Assembly (NCBI GenBank): GCA_946902875.1
Contig: OX336345.1
Location: forward strand, 9,393,395-9,457,394
Length of the DNA: 64,000 bases
Reading direction: 5' to 3'
From: Nematopogon swammerdamellus
Taxonomy: Eukaryota; Arthropoda; Insecta; Lepidoptera; Adelidae
The translations under genes were made by a program, and so were the position numbers. This document shows positions 51,715 through 63,935 of the stretch, piece after piece. A model generated the notes under the pieces. The model was not told the DNA's origin, ran no database searches, and worked only from the letters and a program-made list of their open reading frames with translations. The stretch's first letter is position 1. The number at the start of each line of letters is the position of its first letter.

Positions 51715-51850
51715 TTTTCTCTGGGGCTCGACCGCGGCGGCCTGGGCGGGAGTGGTTAGGGCGGGCGGATTTCGTTTTTATTTATTTTTCAACAAGGCGC
51801 TGATGGATTTGTGGGCCCTCCGGGAGCAGCGCCTCTGTCCATCCATAGTG
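51715..51850 (-). promoter_or_regulatory. GC-rich block upstream of the first exon, possible promoter region
   Basis: A run rich in CG and GGCGG (around 51725-51770) and a second GC-rich stretch to 51850 stand out from AT-rich surroundings. They lie 0.6-0.7 kb upstream of the start codon. No TATA box or initiator is convincing. Position and composition are the only support. Confidence 0.25.
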
Positions 51851-54397
51851 ATTTATATTCAAATGAGTCCGCAACGAGCTCGCAAGCAATTCTGGACAAT
51901 GAGAGCCCTTGCATAGTGATTTTATGTTGACTTTTGGACGTATTTTCCTATTAATGTTTGATAAAATAACTCGATTTGTTGTTGTATTTACTTACATCAT
52001 CCGTGAAACTCGTTCCGGTACAGGAATTATTTATTTATTTAGTTATATAGTATATTAGTATATTAGTAGTATATATAGTTATATTATTTAATTCAGTAAA
52101 TATACTACGTATATTAGCAGTAGTTCAAAAATTAAACATAATTATGTTAGTACATTTATTAAATAAATTTATGATTAATTAATTAGCCGTTTGTGACGTT
52201 TGAATGGGTATTTAATGCATGTATTTACAAGGTTCTGATTTAGGTTTATTTAGTTTAGTTTTTAATTTATAGTTAGATATTATTATGTCTGTTTGGGTAT
52301 TTTGACAATAAACGTTACTTCCCAATTAATTTTACCAAGTCCGAGTACAATGTATGCATGTATATCGCGTATGTCATATACCAGCGAAGCACTGGCATGA
52401 CACCGAGGTCCGACAGGAACAAGGTGTCACGAGCTATCACCACGGGTGGAGCAAGTGATCTACCCAACCATCATAATCAGGTTCAATACAAATAATTGTT
52501 TCACGAACTAAATCTCGTGCGAAGCTAAATTCGTGTTGTACTTACTCGTATGTGTAGGTACTTATCCCTAAATTCAAGAGAGTCCTTAGCAATATAAACT
52601 ATTCAAGAGGAAACTATAGATTATACGGCAGCCTGCGGTGAGGTCGTGATACTCACCTGAAAGGTAACAGGTAGGCTATTTGAGATTACTCCAAAGGCTT
52701 TTGCGCTTGGTCAACTCCTGCTCGAGTTTCGACAATGAATATCTTTTGGAAGTTATACCAGGACATTGAGCCATAACCCATTGAATTGGAACAACTTAAT
52801 AATTTATTGACGTAACTGATTAGAAACTACTATGCATAGGTACCTACATACTATGTATGTGAAATCAGTGTTTTTTTTTAACAATTTGATATAGATGTAT
52901 TTTGGTTGACCGATCACAACACGATTAAAAGAACTTATAGAAGTTACAACATGAAAATTATAGTGAGACTGATAGGACTTTGTGTTTCACCTACCGATAC
53001 CTATTAAGGTAATATTTTAACTAACTATATTATTTGTCTGCCTAAAGCCAGAAAGCTTTAAAAGATAAATAAATCCGATTTTTTTTAATGCACGCGTCTG
53101 CTAATGTTTGCTGCCTATCTGGTTAGTTAGAATAGAAGCATACACATATACACGTGTTTAGGAAGTATATTGTTCTGAATGACATCAAACGAGCGTTGTC
53201 ATCCCACAGCATTCAACGAGCCGGTAGCTCTATTCCAAGTGTAGCACGACTAAACGTCGTGATCGCTATGTGTACGTGCTCGCAACAATCACTGACATTG
53301 TATGTATTTTTAAACCCGACTATACTATGTGATGTATTTACCTATGTCTTATTTTTTTATTACTTAGACAATGTTACATGCCAGACCTGAAGTTCCAGTT
53401 TTACTTAAATTTTTTACTGGGTTTTATTTATAAATCTTGTATTTTATTTTTATTATCTAAATTTGTACTCGTATTTTGAATTTATTGGGAGTATTTTGGG
53501 ACTTGTGCTGATTAAGTTGTGTTGATTAAGTAAACTATTTGACTGGATTTGATATGGTGTGTTGGTTTCAGTGTAAGGCGAATCAGCAGAACGACACGAG
53601 ATGTTATTGGGTGACCCCCACGTGACCTCACGCACGACCGATATGTTCGCAAAGTTGGTTATGAATTGCTCCGCGCGCATGAGCCAAATAAATTGATTGA
53701 CAAATTTTAGGTATATCTGAGACTTTCACTGCATACATGCATACCAAGTTACATAAAGCTTTTGTAAATTTTTGAGAGAAATACTGACATGTTACCTAGA
53801 TAATAAGTTTCCATAAGCTAATAAGTTTGTACGCATAGCGTTCGCGCGTTACGGTGTTTGTGTCGTACTAAACTTGGAATCGCGTTACAGGTCCGACATG
53901 CGACACTCATTCTCTCCCCCAGCACATTAGCAAAACACACATTACCAAACACACATTCAATTGTTCGTCTACCGGCAACCCACAACACGTTATTGTTGGA
54001 ACAGAGCGGACCGAGAACACGGTTATATCTACTAGGTAAATACAGCCCTTGCGGTGTCGCCCAATGGATATACATACTCTACATATCCACGAGAATGTAT
54101 AGAAACAGAAACTAGTAGTAAATATGAGGTGGACTTGATAGACGGTTATGTTATTTCATTAAGGCTGCGTATGACCCTATCTAGACAATGACATGATAGA
54201 GCGATAGCGAATCGGTTAGAGAGCGAAAGGGATAGATGATCTTGGTTTCATAATGCAGACCATTTCGTAGAAACGACTAAACCTCTGAGCAAATTGACAG
54301 ATTTTCGGAATTTTTGTCTATTGTGCAAAGTTAATGCTATTCCAACAAAATCATAAAAAATTATAATTTGGGCCATAAGGTTAATAGTGTCAGCTGG

Positions 54398-54437
54398 CAA
54401 ACAAACAAACAAGCAAACAAACAAACAAACAAACAAA
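54398..54437. repeat. (AAAC)n microsatellite
   Basis: About nine CAAA units with one variant, directly before a group B SINE tail. Confidence 0.9.
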
Positions 54438-54439
54438 AT

Positions 54440-54478
54440 CTTTTATTATTGTAGCCAGTGTCAGTTTCCATAAAAAAA
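54440..54478 (+). mobile_element. SINE group B, minimal tail
   Basis: Only TAGCCAGTGTCAGTTTCCAT plus A residues remain, preceded by an AAAC tract. Confidence 0.55.
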
Positions 54479-55521
54479 ATTATAATAAAACTGTCACAGT
54501 AATTTTTTAGATTTGCAAGTTGAGAATCAATCCGTTCGCCATATTTATAAACAACCACTATATACAGTACTTTTACAAACAAATGTACTTTTAGGAAAAG
54601 ACATCCATTGCGTAAGTAGAAAGAGTACGCCCCAATACGTTATTGGGAAGGGAAGTGAATAAGGACATAACTTAGGCCGTACGTAGGCATTTGGTGTCCT
54701 CCTCTAAAAATCGATGTCTCTTATTTTAGTAAAGGTACTCTACGTCAGGAAGTTCGTTGTTCGGATGATAAACATCCTCAATTAATTTCATTTTCGACCG
54801 AGTACACGAGGGCGAGATTCGATTGGCATTTTCACACAGATCCACACTGTACTTTGGCTAGTCACAAAAAGCAATCAGACTAAAACGCTTCACACTCAGT
54901 TCACGCTTCGCATCGGTCCCGTTTTGTACGCCACTAGAGTGCAGTTAAAAGCGTGCCAAACTTGAAATAGCGGAATATCTCAATAGCGCCGTGCTGTTCC
55001 TACATGTATTTCTATTAAGTGCATCTACTATTTCAATGAGCGATTGCGTAGTTTAATCGAAGTAGAGTTTCATTTCATTATACGGTACTGCTATGCCCGC
55101 TGTTTTCAAGCGACTTCCAAAAAGGAGGAGGTTCTCAATTCGACTGAATGTTTTTTTTTTTAATAGTAGAATTCGCTTCTCACATCCCACCTCCATCTGT
55201 CATATACTCAAATACCGACCACCGCGCTCTCGCGCTGCGCTGTAGTGGACACAAGAGTTCTTCGAATTCGACTATCGCGCAAAGACATGAGATGGGCTGC
55301 CGGCGCAATCCGCGTACACACGAAACGAGGATAATTTACCTTTCCCCAGAGACTTTAGTCTACCTACAAGCCGACCTCTGCCGAGGAAAAATTTACACCA
55401 TAATACCTAATCCAAAACACAGTTTTTAAATAAATTATACCCAATCCAAAATACAAGACAGTGTTTAAATAAATTCATCAAAATATCTTATAAATTAAAA
55501 AAAACAACAAATCAAATCTTA

Positions 55522-55904
55522 GTCAGCCTCGGTAGCTCAGTGGTGCGGTCGGTCGACGGCCGTTCGTGATCATAAACACACCTGATCGCGCTCAGAACTT
55601 GAGTGGGTGACCGTTCGACTGTTGAAGGCTGACCGTGGTTCGGATTCCACGTAAAACTGTAGGTCCCTTCCTTTCTTATCATACTAGGTGGTAGGGCTTA
55701 ACCCACCCGGGTTGATACCATCGCACTGAATGAAACGTCGGTCGAAGCGGCTATGTAAATAGTTCGTGTTTTCGTACAGTTCAGTGTAGCTAGCACGACC
55801 AAAGGAAAGCACTGACATGGCACTTAGTTCACCAAGGTGTTATGGGCTGGACATCATGGATATTGTAGGTGATGAAGCCAACCGTGTCAGTTTCCATAAA
55901 AAAA
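55522..55904 (+). mobile_element. SINE group B, full length
   Basis: It begins GTCAGCCTCGGTAGCTCAGT and has GGGTGACCG, B box GGTTCGGATTCC, central block and tail ending TTTCCAT plus A. Its 5S-like part is more diverged (ACCTGATCGCGCTCAGAACTT) than in the 61.9-kb copy. Confidence 0.9.
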
Positions 55905-55979
55905 AGCGATCAAGTGCGAGTCGAACTCGCGTGGAGAGAGTTCCGTACCATTCCGTTTTCCGTGAGACTTAAAATACAT

Positions 55980-56200
55980 TTTAAACTAGCTTTGCCCGCG
56001 GCTCCGCCCGCTCTCATATTAAATATCTATCAAATTTTGACTTCTCTGCTAACCTCATAAGCCATTTAGCGTGATGGTAAGTAGCCTATAGCTGATGGGA
56101 AGAATCAAGCTATCCGTAGAATTTTTTTTCATGAAAATCGGTTCAGTGGTTCTCGAGTTATAACCGGACAGACAGACATACAGAAAGCAGACGTTGGGTC
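55980..56200 (+). mobile_element. Lep1/Metulj-like interspersed repeat, second copy
   Basis: CTAGCTTTGCCCGCGGCTCC, then AAAATCGGTTCAGTGGTTCT, CGAGTTATAACCGGACAGAC. Diverged from the 1775 copy after the first 30 bp. Confidence 0.5.
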
Positions 56201-57179
56201 TTATTAAAGGTAAGGAAAGGAAAGGATAAGGATTATGAAAAAAAATATTATTACAATAGTATTCCTGATAACGAGTTATTTTAATTGATATGTCACATGA
56301 TGCACTTGAAAAACAATTTTTCTAATCTTCTAATTTGTCCCCCAACTCGAAATTCGTTAATTTCGAGTTGACGATTAAATCGTCAAACTCTATGTATGTA
56401 CTAAATTTCAACTTATTTCGTCCAGTAGATTCGGAGAAAATAAGCTGTGTAACGGACAAACAGACAAGACATACAGACACAAAAGGGATCCTATAAGGGT
56501 TCCGTTTTCTCGTCTCTTGAAGTACGGAGCGCAAAAAAAAAAACAAAAATGCATTGTTTTCGTTTAATTAATTTTCACTAGCGTGGATCGAATTTTATAA
56601 TGCTTTATCGCCTTCTTTATTAAAATTTACTCATATTTTACTCGTACAACATGTAATAAAACCTTGCCACTTGCCACGCTAGTTAGCTATGCGCCCCAAT
56701 AAACACTCTTATGCATTCCGTGTAACCCGAAATTCGGTTCCAATAGCGCGCTTATTTCAGTGGATGGAAATATCAGATCATTTTGCGAAGCGTTCTCGAA
56801 CTCTCGCTAACTGCCAAACTATTTTAGGCTGAGGGGAAAATACAGAGGTATTTTATTTCGACAACAGTTCGGATTTTCATATTGGTGAAAGGCGCCAGAA
56901 AAGTATTTATTCTGAACAGCACAAGAGAAAAGTGAGCCCGCAATCCCTTTATGAATATTTGTGGTAATAGAAATTGTTGAACTGAAAGAACTTCATAGGC
57001 TGTGAATGTATTTTTTATTACTTTTACTGTCTGGTCTGGAGTGGCGTCGAACTGCCCTGGAAACGCCTGTGGAAGGTCTAGTCCAGGAGAACAGGTCAGT
57101 CCCTCTTGCCTCTTCTCTCTCTCTCTGGTCTCCTAGGGCTCCGGCCTAACCAGCATCTACGAGTTAACTATTGCAATAA

Positions 57180-57350
57180 TAGAATAGAATAGAAATGCTT
57201 TATTGCACACAAAAACACGAACAGAGATACAGAAGGCAGAAGATAACATACAGAAGAGCAATAGAAATTAACAATTTCTTCACACAGAAACAAGTGAACA
57301 GTAGCGTGAGCAGTAAGGCGGACTTATCACTTTAAGTGTTTTTTTCCAGT
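57180..57350 (-). mobile_element. Lepidopteran retroposon 3' end, antisense copy
   Basis: AATAGAAATGCTTTATTGCAC opens it on +, and GTAAGGCGGACTTATCACTT closes it. A short related piece lies near 19090-19140. Confidence 0.5.
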
Positions 57351-59084
57351 AAACCATATTTATTTACTATCCGATATATTTCGTAATGAAATTCTTAATT
57401 TAATGATTGGTAATATTTAAAAGGTTTTCAGTGTTTGTTTGAACGTTTTAACATTATTAGTGTTAGTGCGACGCCACCTAGTGCCAATATTTAAGTTTGG
57501 CAGGATTCATAATAGGCAAAACATGGGCAAATGCTAGTATAGAACATAATTATTACCCAATTTACCACTATGAGAAATCAAAACAACAATAAAATTATGT
57601 TTGGTAGTTAGGTAACAAAACAACCATTATTTATATGTACTCGGTTAAATCGAAAAGCTCTCGTGAAAATAAACTCAGAAACAAACACAATTATTTATGA
57701 CTCGAGTTTGACTAATACGTGTTTGTTCCGGAGAAATCTTTGAGTATGTTATTACTGTTGAGAAATACTTACGTTGTATTAAACTTCACGAAAGAAACTT
57801 TAATACCCTGTAGGCACACTCAGTTACACGCGCTAATAACATGTCTAGGGTCTAAACCTATATCGTGGCAGGCTTTCTTTATTTGATTTGTTTTATGATG
57901 AATGAGCAGTCAAACCTGATTTAATAGGCATTCTTGTATGTTAGGTTATACGCAAGAATATATTTCCATTGTTATTCTGGTGTGAAATGTGTTTTGTAAA
58001 GTATTTTCTAAAGAGCACAAGTATATTTCTCCGGTCGGTGGACAAGCGGTAAGGTCTCGCCTCGGAATTAACTTTTGATAAAAATTGTCTTCGGTCTTCT
58101 TATTTCTGCATAACTTAAATTACTATGACGCAAAATAATATCACCATTAGAAAATCTAGACTAGACTAGAGTATCTATCTGTCGTTTATTTGTTATTTTG
58201 TATATTTTGGTAATAAATAAATTTTGAATTTGAATTTGAATATTATCCAATGCACAGCGCGTTCATTAGTTAGGCTAACTATTAATTCCAAGTTTATTTA
58301 TTTATTTATTTATGCACTTAACTAGTAAACTTCTAACTATGTAGTTTCCTAGTTTAATTCAACTTACACATTAAATTTACTAAGATAACTTAAAACTAGT
58401 CTATTCAATTTGCCTTGGCAATTATAGTATAAAACTGTGCCTCCTTATTTAGTTCTTTCAGCATATGAACAGCTTTGTTTAGAGGAAAGAAGTTATGTAT
58501 GGAACGAACTATCTGACTGAGGTACGTACAGTCTTAACGAGTAGGCTCAAACTTCATGCGAGCGAAGCTGCGGGCCAAAGCTAGTTAGACAATAGACTAC
58601 TTATACATAACATAAGCCAATGAAGTGTAAAAGTTCTTAACCATTAATCGTTATTACAAACTATTTCAGTCCATAACTTTTCTTAGAGCCAAAGTGAAAA
58701 AAACTAATCGTTCAGAAGTTCCAACATTTTGTTTCGATTCCTTCCATATATTCTTTCACGGTAAAGGCGCACAAAATAATAAACAAACGTACAAAACGAA
58801 AGTTAGCACTCCTCAGCCTTAAAAACCCCCTCCATATTTTCAGGGATTAAGGAAAAGGGGCCGAGACTATCTTCGGACGAATTTCCTTCACTTTTTAATT
58901 CACATTCACGCCCGGAGCGAGGGCGATATTTTACAAGATCCTGAAAACTTCAGCGCGCCCCACGCACGTCTTGCAATGGAGTAAAGAACGCTGGAATGTG
59001 CCTCCGGATTATTGAGTCGGTTTGAGGAAGCAGTTCTTTGAATATGGAACATTCTTGGCTGGCTTTAATCTTTACCCTTTGGCC

Positions 59085-59300
59085 ATGTCGTTTACACTCA
59101 ATTGGACGAAAAACACGAACGATTTTCTTACATGGCCTTTTCGACAGACCTGAATTCATTGGGAGAGATGGGTTCACCGAAAATTTATTAAGTAAAATTC
59201 TGTTTGGGTGGCTTGAGTCAGAGAGGCAAGTGTATACGCTCCCACTAGGCACTAGCCAATACCACCTATGAGAAGGTGGCATAATGGAGACATCGCTTTA
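59085..59300 (-). mobile_element. Fragments of SINE groups B and A side by side
   Basis: A group B body fragment (about 59088-59160: GGACG, ACACGAAC, CATGG.C..TTCGAC) is followed by a degraded group A tail (about 59190-59300: GGGTGGCTTGAGTCAGAG, GAGAAGGTGGCATAATGG). Confidence 0.55.
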
Positions 59301-59464
59301 ATTTCTGACTATTCTGGACTGGTGATTGACTCTGAGACTGAGAGACACTGAGAATTTGTTACCAACGGGATGTCGTTAGCTACTTAGATATCTATCAGTG
59401 CTGCCAATTTATTATTTGCTTATCTTTGATATTGTATGTTTATTATAATATATATATGAAAACT

Positions 59465-59545
59465 AAGTTGAAGATCTACACCCCTATATATGTTGAAGGT
59501 CTACCCGCTACATAAGTTGAAGAACCACCCCCTACATCTACCACA
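59465..59545 (+). repeat. Degenerate trimer of about 25 bp
   Basis: GTTGAAGATCTACACCCC, GTTGAAGGTCTACCCGC and GTTGAAGAACCACCCCC follow one another at 25-27-bp spacing. Confidence 0.6.
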
Positions 59546-59654
59546 TCTACCCTCTCTCCCAAAGTGATCTTGGGCGGGGATGATGAAGATTGTCCAGCCA
59601 AAACCCAACGATGGCTGAGGTTCCAAAAAACTTGGACGAGGATTTTTATATATT

Positions 59655-59791
59655 TTTTTTTTTAGGTAACCCGGTATGGGTGGCTGATTCGGGGGTGGGC
59701 AAAGCGCATGCTCCGACCAGCCAATATCACCTCCGAGAAGTTAGGTGCCATACCGGAGACTTCCCTGGATTGCTGGCTATACTGGCTATAT
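59655..59791 (-). mobile_element. SINE group A, tail fragment
   Basis: Poly-T then GTAACCCGGTATGGGTGGCT through TTGCTGGCTATACTGG on +. Little diverged in its overlap with other copies. Confidence 0.8.
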
Positions 59792-60404
59792 ATGTAATAT
59801 TAATATTTTGTAAAAAGTTTTACTTTTTTATTGGCTGAATGCTTTCTTTTTTATTTCAGTTGTACAAATTTATGTTAATAGCTGTTAAGTTTCCTTATAA
59901 AATAAAACAAAATAAAAATACATTTTTTTTTACAATTTTAGTGACTTTTTTCTGAGGCCGTCTCCAAATTTATCCCAGCTATAATAGCTCCCGGTTTCGC
60001 CTGTAACTTTTTTCATAATGGCTCTCCAAAGTTGAACCCTCTAACTTAGTCAATAAACAGAGGCTTAGAAAGTACCGTGGAGTTGAGCTAATAGCTTTGC
60101 ATTCCGGATGTGAGGTGAGGCTCTATGCCCAACTTGGACCGTTTCCCTGCACATGTATTGGTTTCGCGAACTTTGGCTGGTTTCAAAACAGCGACCCGGA
60201 TTTTGGAGCCCTGATGACTTTTGTTTTCTTCCGCTTCCGAATGCAGATTTGCTTTTTGCCATACATTCGCAGATGTGTTAGAAGTATTTCACGAAAACTC
60301 TTAAGGTAATCTTCTTGGGGGTACTTAGTTACTGTACATTAAGTTACTTAAGTTGTAATTTGTTTTATTTTGTTTTTATTTATTTATTTATTTCTGCTGA
60401 CTAG

Positions 60405-60560
60405 AAAACTACTTGTACTTAGGGGGAAATATGTGGGCAGGGAGAGCGTTCCATAGATTACCAGTTTTGTGGAGGAAAGATCTGCAGAACCGATTGGTAT
60501 ACGCATCGGCGGTAAGTCCAGCGTGTACAGTTGTAATGTCTGCCCATTGCACGGTGTGCG
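60405..60560 (-). mobile_element. LINE fragment (WNALP family), diverged
   Basis: GTACTTAGGGGGAAATATGTG, GGAGAGCGTTCCATAGATTA and ATCTGCAGAACCGATTGGTA correspond to the 33.1 and 48.7 kb copies. Confidence 0.65.
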
Positions 60561-60949
60561 GAAGTGTTTCCATTATTCCCAAAACACCTAAACAAAACCT
60601 TTTTCTTTAAAACATATTTTTTTCTATTCTAAAATATCCTTAATAACTCATCAAAATAAAAAGTGCTTGTAATAACCGAGTTTATCTACTTTAAAAACTC
60701 ATCCAAAGTTTTAAGATTAGAATATTAATTATTATTTAAAATATTCCGTTTACCAACAATACTTGAGAGAACAATCAGCCGTGGTCAGTAAATTTCATAC
60801 AAAGTGTTAAGAAAAATAAGTTTATAATGAGTTTGAATAACTAATAATTATTAGCACCGATAAATATTATTTTGTCATCAATTCGTTATCTAGATGTCTC
60901 GTTTGAGGGAACTTACAACAGATAGGCAGACAACATCCAGTTCTTTTTA

Positions 60950-61275
60950 TAAAATTATATTATAAAAAGACGAGAGATGTCGTGGGACACATGGTTGGAA
61001 CGAAGTTCTTTTGCTATATATTATGTATTAAATAACAGGCACAATTAAATAAATTAACAACGTTTGAGAGTAATTAAATTAAAAATAAAAATAAATAAAT
61101 GACGCGTATACTGCAGTAATATACCTATACATATACATACGGCTGTAAACTCACAAACACACATACTACAGCAAAAGTGTTGTGACGGTCGAAGTCACAC
61201 ACTTTTTTCGGCCCAGCTCTCATTCGCCAAGTGTCTGGAGTGTAACGTGCTAAGGAACTTCGTTCCAACATTATA
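60950..61275. mobile_element. MITE with GTTGGAACGAAGTTC inverse ends
   Basis: GTTGGAACGAAGTTC (60997-61011) and its complement near 61255-61270 flank AT-rich DNA. CGAAGTCACACACTTTTTTC and GCTCTCATTCGCCAAGTGTC inside are typical of a common lepidopteran element. Confidence 0.55.
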
Positions 61276-61352
61276 TCAAAATCCCTTTGAAAATTCTGCG
61301 AAGAGCGACATTCCATGTCGTATGTAATTAAAGGGTAATTACAACTAATAAA

Positions 61353-61769
61353 TAAAAAAAACTGTGAAATAAAAAAAAAGTTTTAAAAAACATAAAACCG
61401 ACTTCCTAAAAAAAGGAAAACTAAAAAACTATTCAAAATAAAAATATAAAAACCGCCTTCAAAAATATATGAAATAAAAACCTAAAAAAAAAAAAAACGA
61501 ACCCTAGAGTTGAAGGCGGTGCTAAAAAGGCTACACAAATCACAAAGGATATTATCATCCACTCATGTTTTCTTTCATGCATCATTTTTGCTTGCTTTAG
61601 CACCGCCTTCAACTCTAGGGTTCGTTTTTTTTTTTTTTAGGTTTTTATTTCATATATTTTTGAAGGCGGTTTTTATATTTTTATTTTGAATAGTTTTTTA
61701 GTTTTCCTTTTTTTAGGAAGTCGGTTTTATGTTTTTTAAAACTTTTTTTTTATTTCACAGTTTTTTTTA
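61353..61769. mobile_element. Perfect foldback element: two 174-bp arms, 69-nt spacer
   Basis: Arms are 61353-61526 and 61596-61769; I found no mismatch on reading both, including homopolymer runs of 14 and 9. The arms contain GAAGGCGGTGCTAAA next to the spacer and AAAACCGACTTCCTAAAAAA in the middle. It is a long-arm member of the GAAGGCGGT family. Confidence 0.9.
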
Positions 61770-61871
61770 GTAATTTTTGCTATTAATGTACTCGGCGGAA
61801 TCGCTCGGCCTTCGGCCTCGCGATTCCGCCTCGCTTTCCAATCCGATCTTGACCCAATTAAAATAGGACCA

Positions 61872-62230
61872 CGTCAGCTTCGATAGCTCAGTGGTGCAGA
61901 CAGTCAACTGTCGCTATTGAATGTTAAGCAACGCTGGGTGCGGTCAGTACTTGGATGGGTGACCGCTGACCGTTGGAGGCTGACCGAGGTTCGGATTCCT
62001 CGTAAAACTGTAGGTCCCTTCCCTCCTAATCTTACTTGGTGGTAGGGTTTAACCTGACCGGGTTGGTACCACCGCACTGAATTAAACGTCGGTCGAAACG
62101 GCTATGTAAATAGTTTGTGTTTTCCGACCAGTTCAGTGTAGTCAGTACGATCAAAGGGGGAAGTACTGACATGGCACTTAGTTTACCCGGTGTTATGGGC
62201 TGACATCACGGACGTTGTAGGTGATGTTGC
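61872..62230 (+). mobile_element. SINE group B with best-preserved 5S-like segment
   Basis: The head is at 61874-61999. 61922-61966 contains GTTAAGCAACGCTGGGTG and CGGTCAGTACTTGGATGGG, near-identical to the 5S rRNA internal control region. The B box is at 61988-61999. The tail runs to GTAGGTGATGTTGC, where a tandem array takes over. Confidence 0.9.
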
Positions 62231-62800
62231 AGAACTTAGTAGAATGGACAGACATAAACATGTTACGGAACCCTACTTTTATTATAAAATAACCGTCGGA
62301 GGACCTTGGTTGAAAATTGTGAAATTTAGTAGAACGGACAGACATACATTTGTTACGGAACCCTACTTTTATTATAAAATAACCGTCGGAGGGCCTTGGT
62401 TGAAAATTGTAAAATTTAGTAGAACGGACAGACATATATTTGTTACGGAACCCTACATTCATTTTGAAATAAATGTTAAATTTTGTAGAACGGACAGACA
62501 TGCATTTGTCACGGAACCCTACATTCATCTTGCAGAACTTAGTAGAATGGACAGACATAAACGTGTTACGGAACCCTACTTTTATTATAAAATAACCGTC
62601 GGAGGACCTTGGTTGAAAATTGTAAAATTTAGTAGAACGGATAGACATGCATTTGTTACGGAACCCTACATTCATTTTGAAATAAATGTTAAATTTAGTA
62701 GAACAGACATACATGCATTTGTTACGGAACCCTACATTCATTTTGCAGAACTTAGTAGAATGGACAGACATAAACGTGTTACCGAACCCTACTTAACAGT
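62227..62800. repeat. Higher-order tandem array with units of 90, 66 and 57 bp
   Basis: The motif GACAGACAT (or its variant) occurs at 62247, 62337, 62427, 62493, 62550, 62640, 62706 and 62763. Spacings are 90, 90, 66, 57, 90, 66, 57, so a 213-bp composite (90+66+57) is repeated. Each unit has TTACGGAACCCTAC. All spacings are multiples of three, which keeps long frames open on both strands. It joins a truncated SINE at its left. Confidence 0.9.
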
Positions 62801-62899
62801 TGCACTCCGGGAGTGCCGGCAGATCCCGTGCCACTCTAACTTAACCCTTAATGCAATGACTTAAGGTTTCATTTTAAAAATGACGCTGACGCGAAGTCG

Positions 62900-63190
62900 C
62901 GAGTTATACATTTTTTACCCACCTAAAAAAGTGCCAAGCGCCGCTAAAGAAGTTTTCACTTCAAAAACCTCAGGGTTATCCCCTTTCACATAAAAAAAAA
63001 AAGAATTTTCAAAATCGGCCCACAATTGACGGAGTAATCGCGTAACAAACATCAAAAAAAAGAAAACATACTGTCGAATTGAGAATCTCTTAGGTCTAAA
63101 GTAAATTTCTCGTGAAGACAAATGCAACGAGCCCAAACACGATGGGTTTATCATGTGTAGTTTAGGAGTTCCTATGGCCACCTTCTGTCT
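62900..63190 (-). repeat. Lepidopteran repeat (AAATCGGCCC..TTGACGGAG type), copy 1
   Basis: TTTTCAAAATCGGCCCACAA, TTGACGGAGTAATCGCGTAA and ACATACTGTCGAATTGAGAA match the copy at 63700-63935. Inverse or partial relatives occur at 20845-21130 and 55100-55155. Confidence 0.6.
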
Positions 63191-63699
63191 CCATCATCAG
63201 ACCAGCTCGATGGTACTCGGTACAGTAGGTACCGGTCAGGTACCATAATAAATTATGCGCACCTGGCCGGTCGGAAAAGATAAAAAATTTCAAATTTAGA
63301 ATATTCATGAAACAAGGGTCCGAATATGTATCACTAGTAAATATCGATTCATGTATTTCAACAGGACAGAGAAAATTTCAAAATATTAGGTATTTAATAC
63401 TTTTTAGTTCTTTTTGTTTTTTTGTTTTTTTGAAATCGGTTTAATATTTTTTAAAACAGTTTTTATTTCATTCTTTTTAGTAATATTACATAAATAAGAA
63501 TAATCGAAATCGAATAATCGAAATCGATTGAAGTGGTACAGAATTATTCGCCATATGTGTCAGACTGCAAATTGCTGAATAAGTCCACATCACAAAAGTT
63601 TTGCTGAAGGTAACCACACACCATACTAATTTATCAAACTGAAAATTGCCGAATACGACCACATCACAAGTTTTGCTGAAGGTAACCACACACTATAGT

Positions 63700-63935
63700 A
63701 TTATGCTGATTTTTCGAAAACCACTCAACCAATTTCGATAAAATTGAAATGGGACCACCTCGGAAGTATGACCTAACTAACAAAAAAAGAATTTTCTAAA
63801 TCGGCCCTCAATTGACGGAGAAATCGCGTAACAAACATACAAAAAAATAAAAAAAAAAATAAAAAAAAAAATAAAAAAAAAAAAACATACAGACGAATTG
63901 AGAACCTCCTCCTTTTTTGGAAGTCGGTTAAAAAC
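63700..63935 (-). repeat. Lepidopteran repeat, copy 2
   Basis: TTTCGAAAACCACTCAACC, AATCGGCCCTCAATTGACGG, an A-rich tract (63840-63888) and GAATTGAGAACCTCCTCCTT, TGGAAGTCGGTTAAAAA. About 800 bp from copy 1, same orientation. Confidence 0.6.

Noticed and set aside
61920..61970. Candidate 5S rRNA gene
   Set aside because: Only the internal part of 5S is present, within a SINE head; no complete 120-nt gene.
62190..62864. Open frame of 224 codons with repeated peptides
   Set aside because: It starts in a SINE tail and runs through a tandem array whose unit lengths are all multiples of three; an equally long frame exists on the other strand. No domain.
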